Source: Myxococcales bacterium (GTDB lineage: Bacteria; Myxococcota_A; Polyangia; Polyangiales; Polyangiaceae). Taken from it: a stretch of 41,625 nucleotides of DNA. Shown here piece by piece: positions 33,553-40,792 of the stretch. The notes beneath the pieces were generated by a model. The model saw nothing but the letters and a program-made list of their open reading frames with translations, did no database searches and was not told the origin of the DNA. The stretch spans positions 1 through 41,625 of the forward strand of contig JANYHK010000072.1 of the NCBI GenBank assembly GCA_025359105.1, in the 5' to 3' direction. A program made the translations under genes and the position numbers. How positions within the stretch are numbered: position 1 is the first letter of the stretch; every line of letters starts with the position of its first letter.

Positions 33553-35142
33553 CTAACCGATGGCTCGGCGGACGAGGCGGGCGGCGAGAAGCTCGGCGAG
33601 CACGCGGCACGCGTCGAAGCTCGACATGTGGCTGGCAGCGATGACCTCGCGGAGCGTCCGCTCGCCATCGACGGCGTCGAGGATGGCCCGCTCCCTGGCG
33701 GTGAGCTTTTCGGCCGGGAGAGTCGCGATCGCAAGAGTGTCCTGCACGAGCACCTGGTCGAAGTCGCCCACGGCGCCCTCGAGCCCTCGCCACTCGTCCA
33801 CGCGACGGAAGCCTTCCATCACGACGCCCGGGACGGTGAGGCCGAGCTTCGCTGCGGACGCGGCGGCGCCCGCGGGGCGACGCCGGAACTCGAAGCGTCC
33901 CTTCGGCCAGCGGAGCAGCTCGTACACGAGCTCGCTCGACTGGCGCACGAGCGCGGCGCGGAGCTGCTCCTCGTTGATCCGCCCCGCCGCGAGCAGGCGA
34001 TCGCCGAGCAGGCGAGACGTCACCGACTGCACGCCGTCGGGCGACGTCGGCGCGATCTTCCCGGTCTGGACCGCCTCCGCCTCCGCCTTCTTGATCAGCT
34101 CCTCGGTCTCGCCGGGGCCGAGGCGCATCGTCTCCGGCTCGAGCTCCGCCGCCCGAATGCCCTCGGGGCTGGTGTCCGACGTGATCGGGACGGTCGCGCG
34201 ATCGAACTTGCCCGACATGGGCGGCACCGGCTCGCTGCGCGGGCGCTCGGTGCCGAGAAACGCCGCGAGATCCTCGGCGGAGAGGAGCCCGTCCTCGACG
34301 AAGTGGCGGCCGAGGCGGAATTCGTCGGTCGTCCCGCGGGACTGCACGAGATCGATGAGCCCGCCGCGCAGGGTGAGCGTCACCTGACCCGCGCTTCCCT
34401 CGACGATGAGCTCGCCGGATTGCCCCTCGACTTGCAGGAGCTGCAGGATCGCGCCGAGCGGGAGAGCGCCGAACTCGCCTGCGAGCACCGCCCCGGTGGC
34501 GCCTGGGTCGTCGAGTGGAGAGGTGGCCTCTCGGAGGCCGCGGAGCACGACTTCGTCGAGCCCCTCTTCGATGTCGCGCGTGAGCGCGTCGGGATCGGGC
34601 GACGCGCCGGCGCGCACCGCAGCGGGGACGACGATGCGGGCGAGCTGGGCCATGACGGCGGTGGCGACACGCGCGCGCCGCATCACGTCGTCAATTGCGC
34701 CGGGGCCCGGGGGCTCTTCGTCGTCGAGCTCGGGCAGTTGCACGGCGCTGGCGCGGCCGGTCTCGACGCGACGGAGCGCGTGATCGATGACGGCGACGAG
34801 CGCCTGCGCGTCGAACGGCTTGGAAATCGCGTCGATCGCGCCGGTCTGCTGGACGAACTGATCGCGGATCTTGTCGCTCTTCGCACTCATGAGGACGACG
34901 GGGAGCTGCACGAGATCGTCACGCTGGCGGATCATCCGGCAGAGCTGGAAGCCGTTCATCTTCGGCATGACGAAGTCGACGAGGACGAGATCGACCGTCT
35001 CTTTGTGCTCGCCCGTCAGAAGGTCGAGCGCGGCCTGGCCGTCGGCGGCGAGCATGACCTCGTAGCCGCTACGCTCCAAGATGCTCCCCACGACACGACG
35101 GATCGTGGCGCTGTCATCGACGACGAGGATCCGCGAGGGCAT
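33553..35142 (-). CDS. Receiver plus DUF4388 (PATAN-type) response regulator
   Basis: 529 residues from ATG 35142 (MPSRILVVDDSATIRRVVG). The receiver domain (1-125) has acid pocket Asp9/Asp10, phosphoacceptor Asp56 (LVDFVMPKMNG), MSAKS and SKPF with a conserved Lys. After a short linker, residues about 205-300 form a DUF4388 domain: GEFGALPLGAILQLLQVEGQ, then GELIVEGSAGQVTLTLRGG. A second module at about 380-529 has LLAAGRINEEQLRAALVRQSS and an FEFRRRP strand, as in relatives. Such proteins are common in myxobacteria and act as signalling adaptors rather than DNA binders. It is divergent from the deaminase gene and could receive phosphate from the chemosensory CheA 5 kb away; this is inference. 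Confidence 0.9.
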   Translation of the reverse strand: MPSRILVVDDSATIRRVVGSILERSGYEVMLAADGQAALDLLTGEHKETVDLVLVDFVMPKMNGFQLCRMIRQRDDLVQLPVVLMSAKSDKIRDQFVQQTGAIDAISKPFDAQALVAVIDHALRRVETGRASAVQLPELDDEEPPGPGAIDDVMRRARVATAVMAQLARIVVPAAVRAGASPDPDALTRDIEEGLDEVVLRGLREATSPLDDPGATGAVLAGEFGALPLGAILQLLQVEGQSGELIVEGSAGQVTLTLRGGLIDLVQSRGTTDEFRLGRHFVEDGLLSAEDLAAFLGTERPRSEPVPPMSGKFDRATVPITSDTSPEGIRAAELEPETMRLGPGETEELIKKAEAEAVQTGKIAPTSPDGVQSVTSRLLGDRLLAAGRINEEQLRAALVRQSSELVYELLRWPKGRFEFRRRPAGAAASAAKLGLTVPGVVMEGFRRVDEWRGLEGAVGDFDQVLVQDTLAIATLPAEKLTARERAILDAVDGERTLREVIAASHMSSFDACRVLAELLAARLVRRAIG

Positions 35143-35156
35143 CTTTTGGAGGCGGG

Positions 35157-35180
35157 AGCTTAGCAGAAAACCGCTATTCT
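35157..35180. promoter_or_regulatory. Divergent pair of GCTANNNT boxes
   Basis: GCTAAGCT on the minus strand (35164 to 35157) ends 14 nt before the receiver gene ATG. GCTATTCT on the plus strand (35173-35180) ends 8 nt before the deaminase ATG. The 46-bp gap therefore carries back-to-back -10-like boxes. Confidence 0.4.
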
Positions 35181-35188
35181 CCCGGCAG

Positions 35189-36517
35189 ATGCAGCTCACA
35201 GTTCGTGGGGGCACCCTCGTGACGTGCGATCCGGACGACCGGATCGCCGAGGGAGACCTCGTCGCCCGTGGCACCGCCGTCGTCCAGGTGGGCGGGCATG
35301 CGCGCCGGATTCCCGGAGAAATCGCGCGGGTCCTCGACGCGAGCGGGTGCGCCGTGATCCCCGGCTTCGTGCAGGCGCACGTGCACCTCTGCCAGGCCCT
35401 CTTTCGTGGGATGGCCGACGACATGCCGCTGCTCGAGTGGCTGAAGACGCGGATCTGGCCGCTCGAAGCCGCGCACGACGAGCGCTCGCTCGCGGCGAGC
35501 GCGGAGCTCGGGCTGGCCGAGATGATCCGCGCGGGGACGACGACGATCCTCGACATGGGCACCGTGCGCGCGCACGACGCGGTCATGGACGCGTGCGCCC
35601 GGAGCGGCATCCGCGCCAAGAGCGGCAAGACGATGATGGATCAGGGCGACGGTGTCCCCAAGGGGCTGCGCGAGTCGACCCGGGCGAGCCTGGCCGAGAG
35701 CGAGCGCCTGGAGCGGACATGGACAGGGAAGGCCGACGGGCGGCTCGGTTACGCGTACGCGCCGCGGTTCATCCTCTCGTGCACCGAGGCGCTCGTGCGC
35801 GGGGCGTGCGAGCGGGCCGAGGCGTCCGGCGCGCTCGTGCACACCCACGCCGCCGAGCACCCGAGCGAACGCCACGCCGTGCGTCGGGCGCTCGGACGCG
35901 ACGACATCGACGTCTTGCGCTCCTGGGGCGTCAAGGGGCCGCGCGCGATCCTCGCTCACGGCGTCCAGCTCACCGACGACGAGGCCCGCCTCCTCGCCGC
36001 CGACGGCACGCGCGTCGTCCACTGCCCCAGCGCCAACCTCAAGCTGGGCTCGGGCATCGCCCGCATCGCCGAGCTCGACGCGATCGGCATCGCGCTCGCG
36101 CTCGGCGCCGACGGCGCGCCCTGCAACAACAACATGGACCCGTGGACGGAGCTCCGCCACGCCGCGCTCCTCGCCAAGGTGAAGAGCGGCACCACCGCCC
36201 TCCCCGCGCGCCGGGCGCTACGGCTCGCCACCATCGACGGCGCGCGCGCGCTCGGCCTCGGCGACCTCACCGGCTCCCTCGAGGTCGGCAAGCGCGCCGA
36301 CTTCGTCGTGGTTCGACTCGACGGCGTCCACGCCGAGCCCGGGCCCGACGTGCTCTCCAAGCTCGTCTACGCGTGCACCGCAAGGGACGTCGTTCACGTC
36401 GTCGTCGATGGCCAGATCCTGGTGAAGGACGGCGTCCCCCTCCGTCACGATCCGGCAGAAATCGCCGCGCGCGCCCGCGTCCAGGCCCGCAAGGTCGCCC
36501 ACCGCGCCGGTCTTTGA
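35189..36517 (+). CDS. Amidohydrolase of the 5'-deoxyadenosine/MTA/SAH deaminase type
   Basis: 442 residues from ATG 35189 (MQLTVRGGTLVTCDPDD). TRZ/ATZ-type amidohydrolase. Metal and catalytic motifs: PGFVQAHVHLCQALFRG (His64, His66), WLKTRIWPLEA, HTHAAEHP, ILAHGVQL and GADGAPCNNNMD with the conserved Asp. The family hydrolyses amino groups from purine nucleoside derivatives such as S-adenosylhomocysteine, methylthioadenosine and 5'-deoxyadenosine; some members act on triazines. The substrate cannot be fixed from sequence. Together with add it gives the window two nucleoside-type deaminases. Its stop is 8 bp from the stop of the FrzS-like gene. Its start is 46 bp from the receiver gene. Confidence 0.88.
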   Translation: MQLTVRGGTLVTCDPDDRIAEGDLVARGTAVVQVGGHARRIPGEIARVLDASGCAVIPGFVQAHVHLCQALFRGMADDMPLLEWLKTRIWPLEAAHDERSLAASAELGLAEMIRAGTTTILDMGTVRAHDAVMDACARSGIRAKSGKTMMDQGDGVPKGLRESTRASLAESERLERTWTGKADGRLGYAYAPRFILSCTEALVRGACERAEASGALVHTHAAEHPSERHAVRRALGRDDIDVLRSWGVKGPRAILAHGVQLTDDEARLLAADGTRVVHCPSANLKLGSGIARIAELDAIGIALALGADGAPCNNNMDPWTELRHAALLAKVKSGTTALPARRALRLATIDGARALGLGDLTGSLEVGKRADFVVVRLDGVHAEPGPDVLSKLVYACTARDVVHVVVDGQILVKDGVPLRHDPAEIAARARVQARKVAHRAGL

Positions 36518-36525
36518 GCGCGCTC

Positions 36526-38769
36526 CTAACGCGCTTCGGCTTCTTCGATTTGGGCGAGCGCGACAGCGAGCGCGTCCTTGGCGCGGTCGAGGGAGCCCTT
36601 GTCGGCGTCCCACTTGGCGACGGCGCGGGTGGCGCGATCGGTCTCCGCGGCGAGGCGACGCGAGGTGTCGTCGAGCGCCTCCTTGGTCGCGGCCAGGTTC
36701 GCCTCGAGGCCGGCGATCGCCTCCCTCGCGCGTGACAGCTGCGTGTCGAGCTGATCGCGGCGTTCGGTGGTCTGCGCGAGGTTGCGGGTGAGCTCGCCGA
36801 TCTTGCCGTCGGTGTCGGCCTTCTGGGCCACGGCCTCTTCCTTGAGCTCGGCGATCTCGTTGGCGGAGCGCGTCTCGAGCTGCGCGATGCGGGCGTCACG
36901 ATCGTTCTCGATGGCCGCGATCCGCGCGTCGCGATCGGCCTCGAGCGCCGCCATCTTCGCGTCGCGCTCGGCCTCCAGCCCTGAAATCCTCGCGTCGCGC
37001 TCGGCCTCCAGTCCTGAAATCCTCGCGTCGCGCTCGGTCTCCAGCCCTGAAATCTTCGCGTCGCGATCGGCCTCGAGGCCGGCGACGCGCTGGTCGTGCG
37101 CCTGGGTGAGTGAGCGCTCGCGGTTGGCGAGCGCCTCGGCGCCCTCACGCTCGGCGTGGGCGACGTCCTCGGTCCGCCGCGTCTCGGCGGCGGCGAGCTC
37201 GGCTTCGTGCCGCGCCAGTGTGTCGCTGAGCTGCTTGTCGTATTTCGTCGAGAGCTCGCTCACGAGCCGCTCGTGCTCGCCGCGCTGCCTTCCGAGCTCG
37301 TCCTGCTGAGCGCGGTGGAGCGCCGCCAGCTTCTGATCGAACTCGGCGCGGAGCTCTGTTTCGCGTGTGGCCAGCGCCGCGGCCTGGGTGCTGGCGGCTT
37401 CGCGCGCCTGGGCGGCGAGCGCCTGCGCCTCGTGCGACGCCGCTTCGGCGAGCGCCTGCGCCTTCTCGGCGGCGGCATTCTCCAGCGCCTGGGCGTGCGA
37501 CTCGCCCAGGCGGGCGACGTGCGCGTCGTGCGCGGCCGCATCGTCCTGCGCCTTCGCCTTGAGCTCGCCGATCTCCTTGAGCTTGGCCTCGACGTCCGCC
37601 TGCGAGCGACCGAGGCGCGTCTTCAGGTCCTCGCCGACCTTCTTCGCGTTGTCCTTGTCGGCCGTGAGCGCGTCGATCTTCTCGCGCGCGTCCGCCATGT
37701 CGCGATCGACGGCCAGGAGCCGGTCGTCGAGATCGCTCTTCGCGCGCTCGAGCGCGAGCGACTTGTCGCGCGACTCGTAGATCTCCTTGTCCTTCTTGGT
37801 GAGCGCCTCCTTGAGGGACAGGATTTCCTTGTCCTTCTTGTTGAGCGCTTCGCGAAGGTCCAAGAACTCGCGACTGGAGACGCCGCCGCCGGCCTTGCTG
37901 CCACTGCTGGCGAGCTTGGTCTTGAGCTCGTCGATGTCACGCTGGAACTTTTGCTCCAGCTCCGCCCCTTTGCTCTCCGCCTCGCCGCGGAGGCGGCTCG
38001 CCTCGTCACGCGCCGCCGAGAGCTCCTTCTCGAGCTCCGCCGAACGGGTCCGCGCGTGATCGGCGTCGCTCCGGGCGCGCTCGAGCTCGGCCGCGTCGAC
38101 ACCACCCGAGCGGGGCCCGAAGCTCCTCGGAGCCTGCGCGGGCTCGGGGGGGTGGACGGAGGGGTGGACGGAGGCGACCTCGTCGGTCACGGCGGCTGGC
38201 CCGGCGGACGTGCCGTTCTTCCGGGGCTTGGAGTCGTCGACCTGGATCCGGCCGAACGCGGCGTCGGCGAACGAGTCGATTTCGGCTTCCGCCTCGGTCC
38301 TGCCGGGGACGGGCCGGGAGACCATCTCGGTGACCTCACCCACGGCGATGTCCTCGTCGATGACGATCGGGTCGTCGCTGGGGCCCTCGGAGATCCCGAG
38401 CTTCACGAACGACCGGATGTGCTGGAGCAGCTCCCCGAAGGCGATGGGCTTGTGGACGTAGTCCTCGGCCCGCGTGCGGAGCTTGCGGTGCTGCTCGAAC
38501 GTCTCGTCGCTCGACTCGCTCGACATGATGATGAGCGGGACGTCCTTGAGCGAGGGGTCCTTCTTCAGCTTGTTGCAGACGGAGAACCCGTTCATGCGCG
38601 GCAGCTCGATGGACAAGAGGATCAAATCCGGCTTGTCCGCCGACGCGTGCTGGAGACCGAGGTTGCCGTCGTCGACGACCGACGTGCTGCACCCTAACTT
38701 GCCCAACTCATTTCGGAGCTCACCGGCGAACGCGGCGTCGCTCTCGAAGACGAGGACCTTGTGGCTCAT
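36526..38769 (-). CDS. FrzS-like pseudo-receiver protein with long coiled coil
   Basis: 747 residues from ATG 38769. Residues 1-125 form a receiver-like domain: MSHKVLVFESDAAFAGELRN, then PDLILLSIELPRMNG, where the phosphoacceptor Asp is Ser53. Lys107 is kept in HKPI. FEQHRKLRTRAEDYVHKP closely follows the style of Myxococcus FrzS, whose receiver also lacks the Asp. A Pro/Ala/Ser linker (about 130-225) is followed by a coiled coil over nearly 500 residues. This includes six 11-residue units of the type GLEAERDARIS. In M. xanthus, FrzS works at the cell pole in type IV pilus motility; the same role here is inference. No Frz operon is present, but the chemosensory genes are 7 kb away. Confidence 0.88.
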   Translation of the reverse strand: MSHKVLVFESDAAFAGELRNELGKLGCSTSVVDDGNLGLQHASADKPDLILLSIELPRMNGFSVCNKLKKDPSLKDVPLIIMSSESSDETFEQHRKLRTRAEDYVHKPIAFGELLQHIRSFVKLGISEGPSDDPIVIDEDIAVGEVTEMVSRPVPGRTEAEAEIDSFADAAFGRIQVDDSKPRKNGTSAGPAAVTDEVASVHPSVHPPEPAQAPRSFGPRSGGVDAAELERARSDADHARTRSAELEKELSAARDEASRLRGEAESKGAELEQKFQRDIDELKTKLASSGSKAGGGVSSREFLDLREALNKKDKEILSLKEALTKKDKEIYESRDKSLALERAKSDLDDRLLAVDRDMADAREKIDALTADKDNAKKVGEDLKTRLGRSQADVEAKLKEIGELKAKAQDDAAAHDAHVARLGESHAQALENAAAEKAQALAEAASHEAQALAAQAREAASTQAAALATRETELRAEFDQKLAALHRAQQDELGRQRGEHERLVSELSTKYDKQLSDTLARHEAELAAAETRRTEDVAHAEREGAEALANRERSLTQAHDQRVAGLEADRDAKISGLETERDARISGLEAERDARISGLEAERDAKMAALEADRDARIAAIENDRDARIAQLETRSANEIAELKEEAVAQKADTDGKIGELTRNLAQTTERRDQLDTQLSRAREAIAGLEANLAATKEALDDTSRRLAAETDRATRAVAKWDADKGSLDRAKDALAVALAQIEEAEAR
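36883..37080. repeat. 33-bp tandem repeats encoding hendecad coiled-coil units
   Basis: Six 33-bp units encode GLEAxRDAxIS-type hendecads. The three central units are close to identical in DNA, indicating recent duplication. Hendecads give a straight, slightly right-handed coiled coil. Confidence 0.85.
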
Positions 38770-38799
38770 GCTCGTTCCGATGGATCACACGAAGGGCTA

Positions 38800-38816
38800 A
38801 AAACTCCGTGAGTTTT
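38800..38816 (-). terminator. Intrinsic terminator of hisIE
   Basis: Perfect 7-bp AAAACTC / GAGTTTT stem with a 3-nt loop, 29 bp past the hisIE stop. On the minus strand the 3' arm runs into TTTTTAG, giving a usable T-run. It lies between hisIE and the FrzS-like gene, so the two are separate transcripts. Confidence 0.6.
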
Positions 38817-38844
38817 CGAGGATACCGGTGTGGATCGAAAGGTG

Positions 38845-39507
38845 TCAAACACGAGACGCCTTTTCGGCGTGGCCGCTGGCCGCGCTGCGTGCTTCGAGCT
38901 TGGCCAAGACGTCGCGCCAGGCGATGCCGCGGTGCTGGAGCCCCACGAGGAGGTGGTAGACGACATCCGCCGCCTCGCTCGTGACGCGATCGTCGTTCTC
39001 GCGCGCCAGCGCCTCTGCCAGCTCGCCGGCCTCCTCGCGCAGCTTGGCGCCTATTGCCGGCGCTCCGCCTGTCAGTAGCGTCTTCGTGTAGCTCTTCTCC
39101 GCGGTGCTCGCCTTTCGGGCCTCCAGCGTCTCCTCGAGGCGCGCCAGCGTGGTCTGCGGCTGCTCGGCCTTCTGGACGAGGACGCCCCCCTCGAGCGCCT
39201 GGAAGAAGCAGCTCGGCGCGTCGGTGTGGCAGGTCGGGCCATGGGGCTCGGCGAGATAGACGAGCGCGTCGGCGTCGCAGTCGACGAGGATGCGCGTGAC
39301 CACGAGGTCGTTGCCGCTCGTCCGACCCTTCTCCCACAGCTCACCGCGCGAGCGGCTCCAGAACGTGGCGCGCCCGGTCTCGAGCGTCGCTTGCACGGCC
39401 TCGACCGAAGCGTGCGCGAGCATCCGGATCTCGCCGGTGAGGTGGTCCTGCACCACGACGGGCAAGAGACCTGCCGCGTCGAACGAAAGGGGCAGCTTCG
39501 CGCTCAT
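38845..39507 (-). CDS. hisI: Bifunctional phosphoribosyl-AMP cyclohydrolase / phosphoribosyl-ATP pyrophosphatase
   Basis: 220 residues from ATG 39507 (MSAKLPLSFDAAGLLPVVV). HisI half (1-115): SRSRGELWEKGRTSGN, then VDCDADALVYL (Cys77) and GPTCHTDAPSCFF (Cys93, Cys100), the zinc and substrate motifs. HisE half (about 120-205): LREEAGELAEALARE and SEAADVVYHLLVGLQHRG, the pyrophosphatase helices. The two halves catalyse steps 3 and 2 of histidine biosynthesis, respectively. No other his gene is adjacent. It is divergent from the DHH-like gene, with starts 26 bp apart, and ends at an intrinsic terminator. The fused gene is often written hisIE. Confidence 0.94.
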   Translation of the reverse strand: MSAKLPLSFDAAGLLPVVVQDHLTGEIRMLAHASVEAVQATLETGRATFWSRSRGELWEKGRTSGNDLVVTRILVDCDADALVYLAEPHGPTCHTDAPSCFFQALEGGVLVQKAEQPQTTLARLEETLEARKASTAEKSYTKTLLTGGAPAIGAKLREEAGELAEALARENDDRVTSEAADVVYHLLVGLQHRGIAWRDVLAKLEARSAASGHAEKASRV

Positions 39508-39533
39508 GACGGGACATGGTACCCACATTCGTC

Positions 39534-40481
39534 ATGATCCGCAGTGAGCTCGCGTTCGCATCACCCCGCAAGCTCCCCAAGCCCGCCGAGCTGAAGGGCC
39601 GCGTGGTCGTGCTCGACGTGGCGTTCGCCTCGGAGGCCTCGGGCGGCGGCTTCTCCAAGCTCACCAAGCCGTTCATCGACAAGCTCGGGTCGCGCCTCGT
39701 CGGCTGGATCGATCACCACGATCACCTCCTTCACGCCGAGTACAGCAAGGACCCGCGCTTCGTCCTCCGCACCAAGGCGCAGCACGGCGCGTGCCCCGAG
39801 ATGGTGACGCCGGAGCTCGTCCAGCGGATCGGTCCCGTCGACACCATCGTCTGCCACACCGACTTCGACGGCCTCTGCAGCGCGGCGAAGTGGCTCCGCG
39901 AAGGGGTCGAGCCCTATCCGGGCGCCGACGACGACGCCCGCGCCATCGACACGCGCATCGGGACGCCGAGCGCCACCGGCCGCCGCATCGATAGAGCCCT
40001 CCGCGCTCGCCCGCGTGATACCGCCCTCTTCGGCCTCGTCGTGCGCCACCTGTCGACCGGGCTCGCCGACGCCTCGCTCTGGGAACCGATCGACGCGGCC
40101 GCGGCGCATCTCGAAGCGATCGAGGCGATCACGCGCACGATCGCGCAGAGGTACCAGGTCTTCTCCCTCGCCAAGGAGCGCTCGCACCTCTTGCCGCCAA
40201 CGTGCGACAAGCTCGCCTTCGTCGAGGCGACGCCCGAGCATGCGACGTACGACAAGACGACGCTCCTCCTCGCCGGGCAGGAGCGCGCCCCGATCGCGCT
40301 CGTCCTCGACATGGACACCGTGAGCCTCGCCGCGAGCTTCGACAGCGGGATCAACTTCCTCACGCTCCTCGGCCTCTCGGGCGGGATGCCCACGTTGGTC
40401 TCCGTACCGAAAGAGCGGATGAAGGACATCGTCACCGTCCTCGGGATCACGTCGAGCGACGCCGCGAAGATCCGCGTTTGA
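39534..40481 (+). CDS. DHH-like phosphoesterase-family protein
   Basis: 315 residues from ATG 39534 (MIRSELAFASPRKLPKP). Motifs: VVVLDVAFASEASGGGF, GWIDHHDHLLH (DHH-like) and VCHTDFDGLCSAAKWLREG, which together resemble the metal sites of DHH phosphoesterases (for example RecJ, NrnA and GdpP relatives). The DHHA1 GGG motif is not obvious. The substrate is unknown; nanoRNA or cyclic dinucleotides are possibilities, not claims. ATG 39516 in frame is an alternative start that leaves only 8 bp to hisIE. A weak terminator-like hairpin follows the stop. Confidence 0.72.
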   Translation: MIRSELAFASPRKLPKPAELKGRVVVLDVAFASEASGGGFSKLTKPFIDKLGSRLVGWIDHHDHLLHAEYSKDPRFVLRTKAQHGACPEMVTPELVQRIGPVDTIVCHTDFDGLCSAAKWLREGVEPYPGADDDARAIDTRIGTPSATGRRIDRALRARPRDTALFGLVVRHLSTGLADASLWEPIDAAAAHLEAIEAITRTIAQRYQVFSLAKERSHLLPPTCDKLAFVEATPEHATYDKTTLLLAGQERAPIALVLDMDTVSLAASFDSGINFLTLLGLSGGMPTLVSVPKERMKDIVTVLGITSSDAAKIRV

Positions 40482-40484
40482 GAT

Positions 40485-40510
40485 CGACGTTTGATCGTCG
40501 CGCCCTTTTT
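40485..40510 (+). terminator. Weak intrinsic terminator after the DHH-like gene
   Basis: CGACG-TTTGAT-CGTCG stem (5 bp) followed by CGCCC and five Ts, 4 bp after the stop. The stem is short and the T-run is displaced, so its efficiency is doubtful. Confidence 0.4.
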
Positions 40511-40612
40511 CGCGCTCCTTGTTCCCTCGACAATCCGAAACGCTAGGCGATCACCCCTCGTCCGCTTGGTTGGTCACCGGATCGTAACGGTGCAGATTCG
40601 CGCCAATTTTCG

Positions 40613-40642
40613 TTGACCCCTGTTTTCGCGCCGTGCTAACGC
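40613..40642 (+). promoter_or_regulatory. Candidate promoter of the AblB-like gene
   Basis: TTGACC (40613-40618), then 18 bp, then TAACGC inside GCTAACGC (40635-40642). The -35 is the best match to TTGACA among the boxes examined; the -10 is a poor match to TATAAT but shares the GCTA start of the box found upstream of other genes. Confidence 0.4.
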
Positions 40643-40792
40643 CTTTCACTGTTGCAAGGTGGGTCGGGGGGAATTGCCTTCGGGCCCGATGGGGAATCGA
40701 GTCGGGGGTTGAATAGGCGTTGTTGTGGGTGTGAGTGCTCGTTGTTACGAGCGCTGCCTATCGCCTTTGCTGTCCAAAAAGGGTGATTCGAA

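Larger units (their letters stand above)
40482..40792. other. Intergenic region before the last gene
   Basis: 311 bp without a convincing gene. It holds the weak terminator (40485-40510) and a possible promoter (40613-40642). It is less GC-rich than its flanks. A long leader of about 150 nt (including GGTCGGGGGG and GGGTTGAATAGG stretches) would precede the next start. No riboswitch family is recognised. Confidence 0.5.

Noticed and set aside
32038-35163. 1041-codon plus-strand frame opposite the kinase and receiver genes
   Set aside because: It spans two genes and a gap, has shadow composition, and both opposite genes have complete catalytic or phosphoacceptor motifs.
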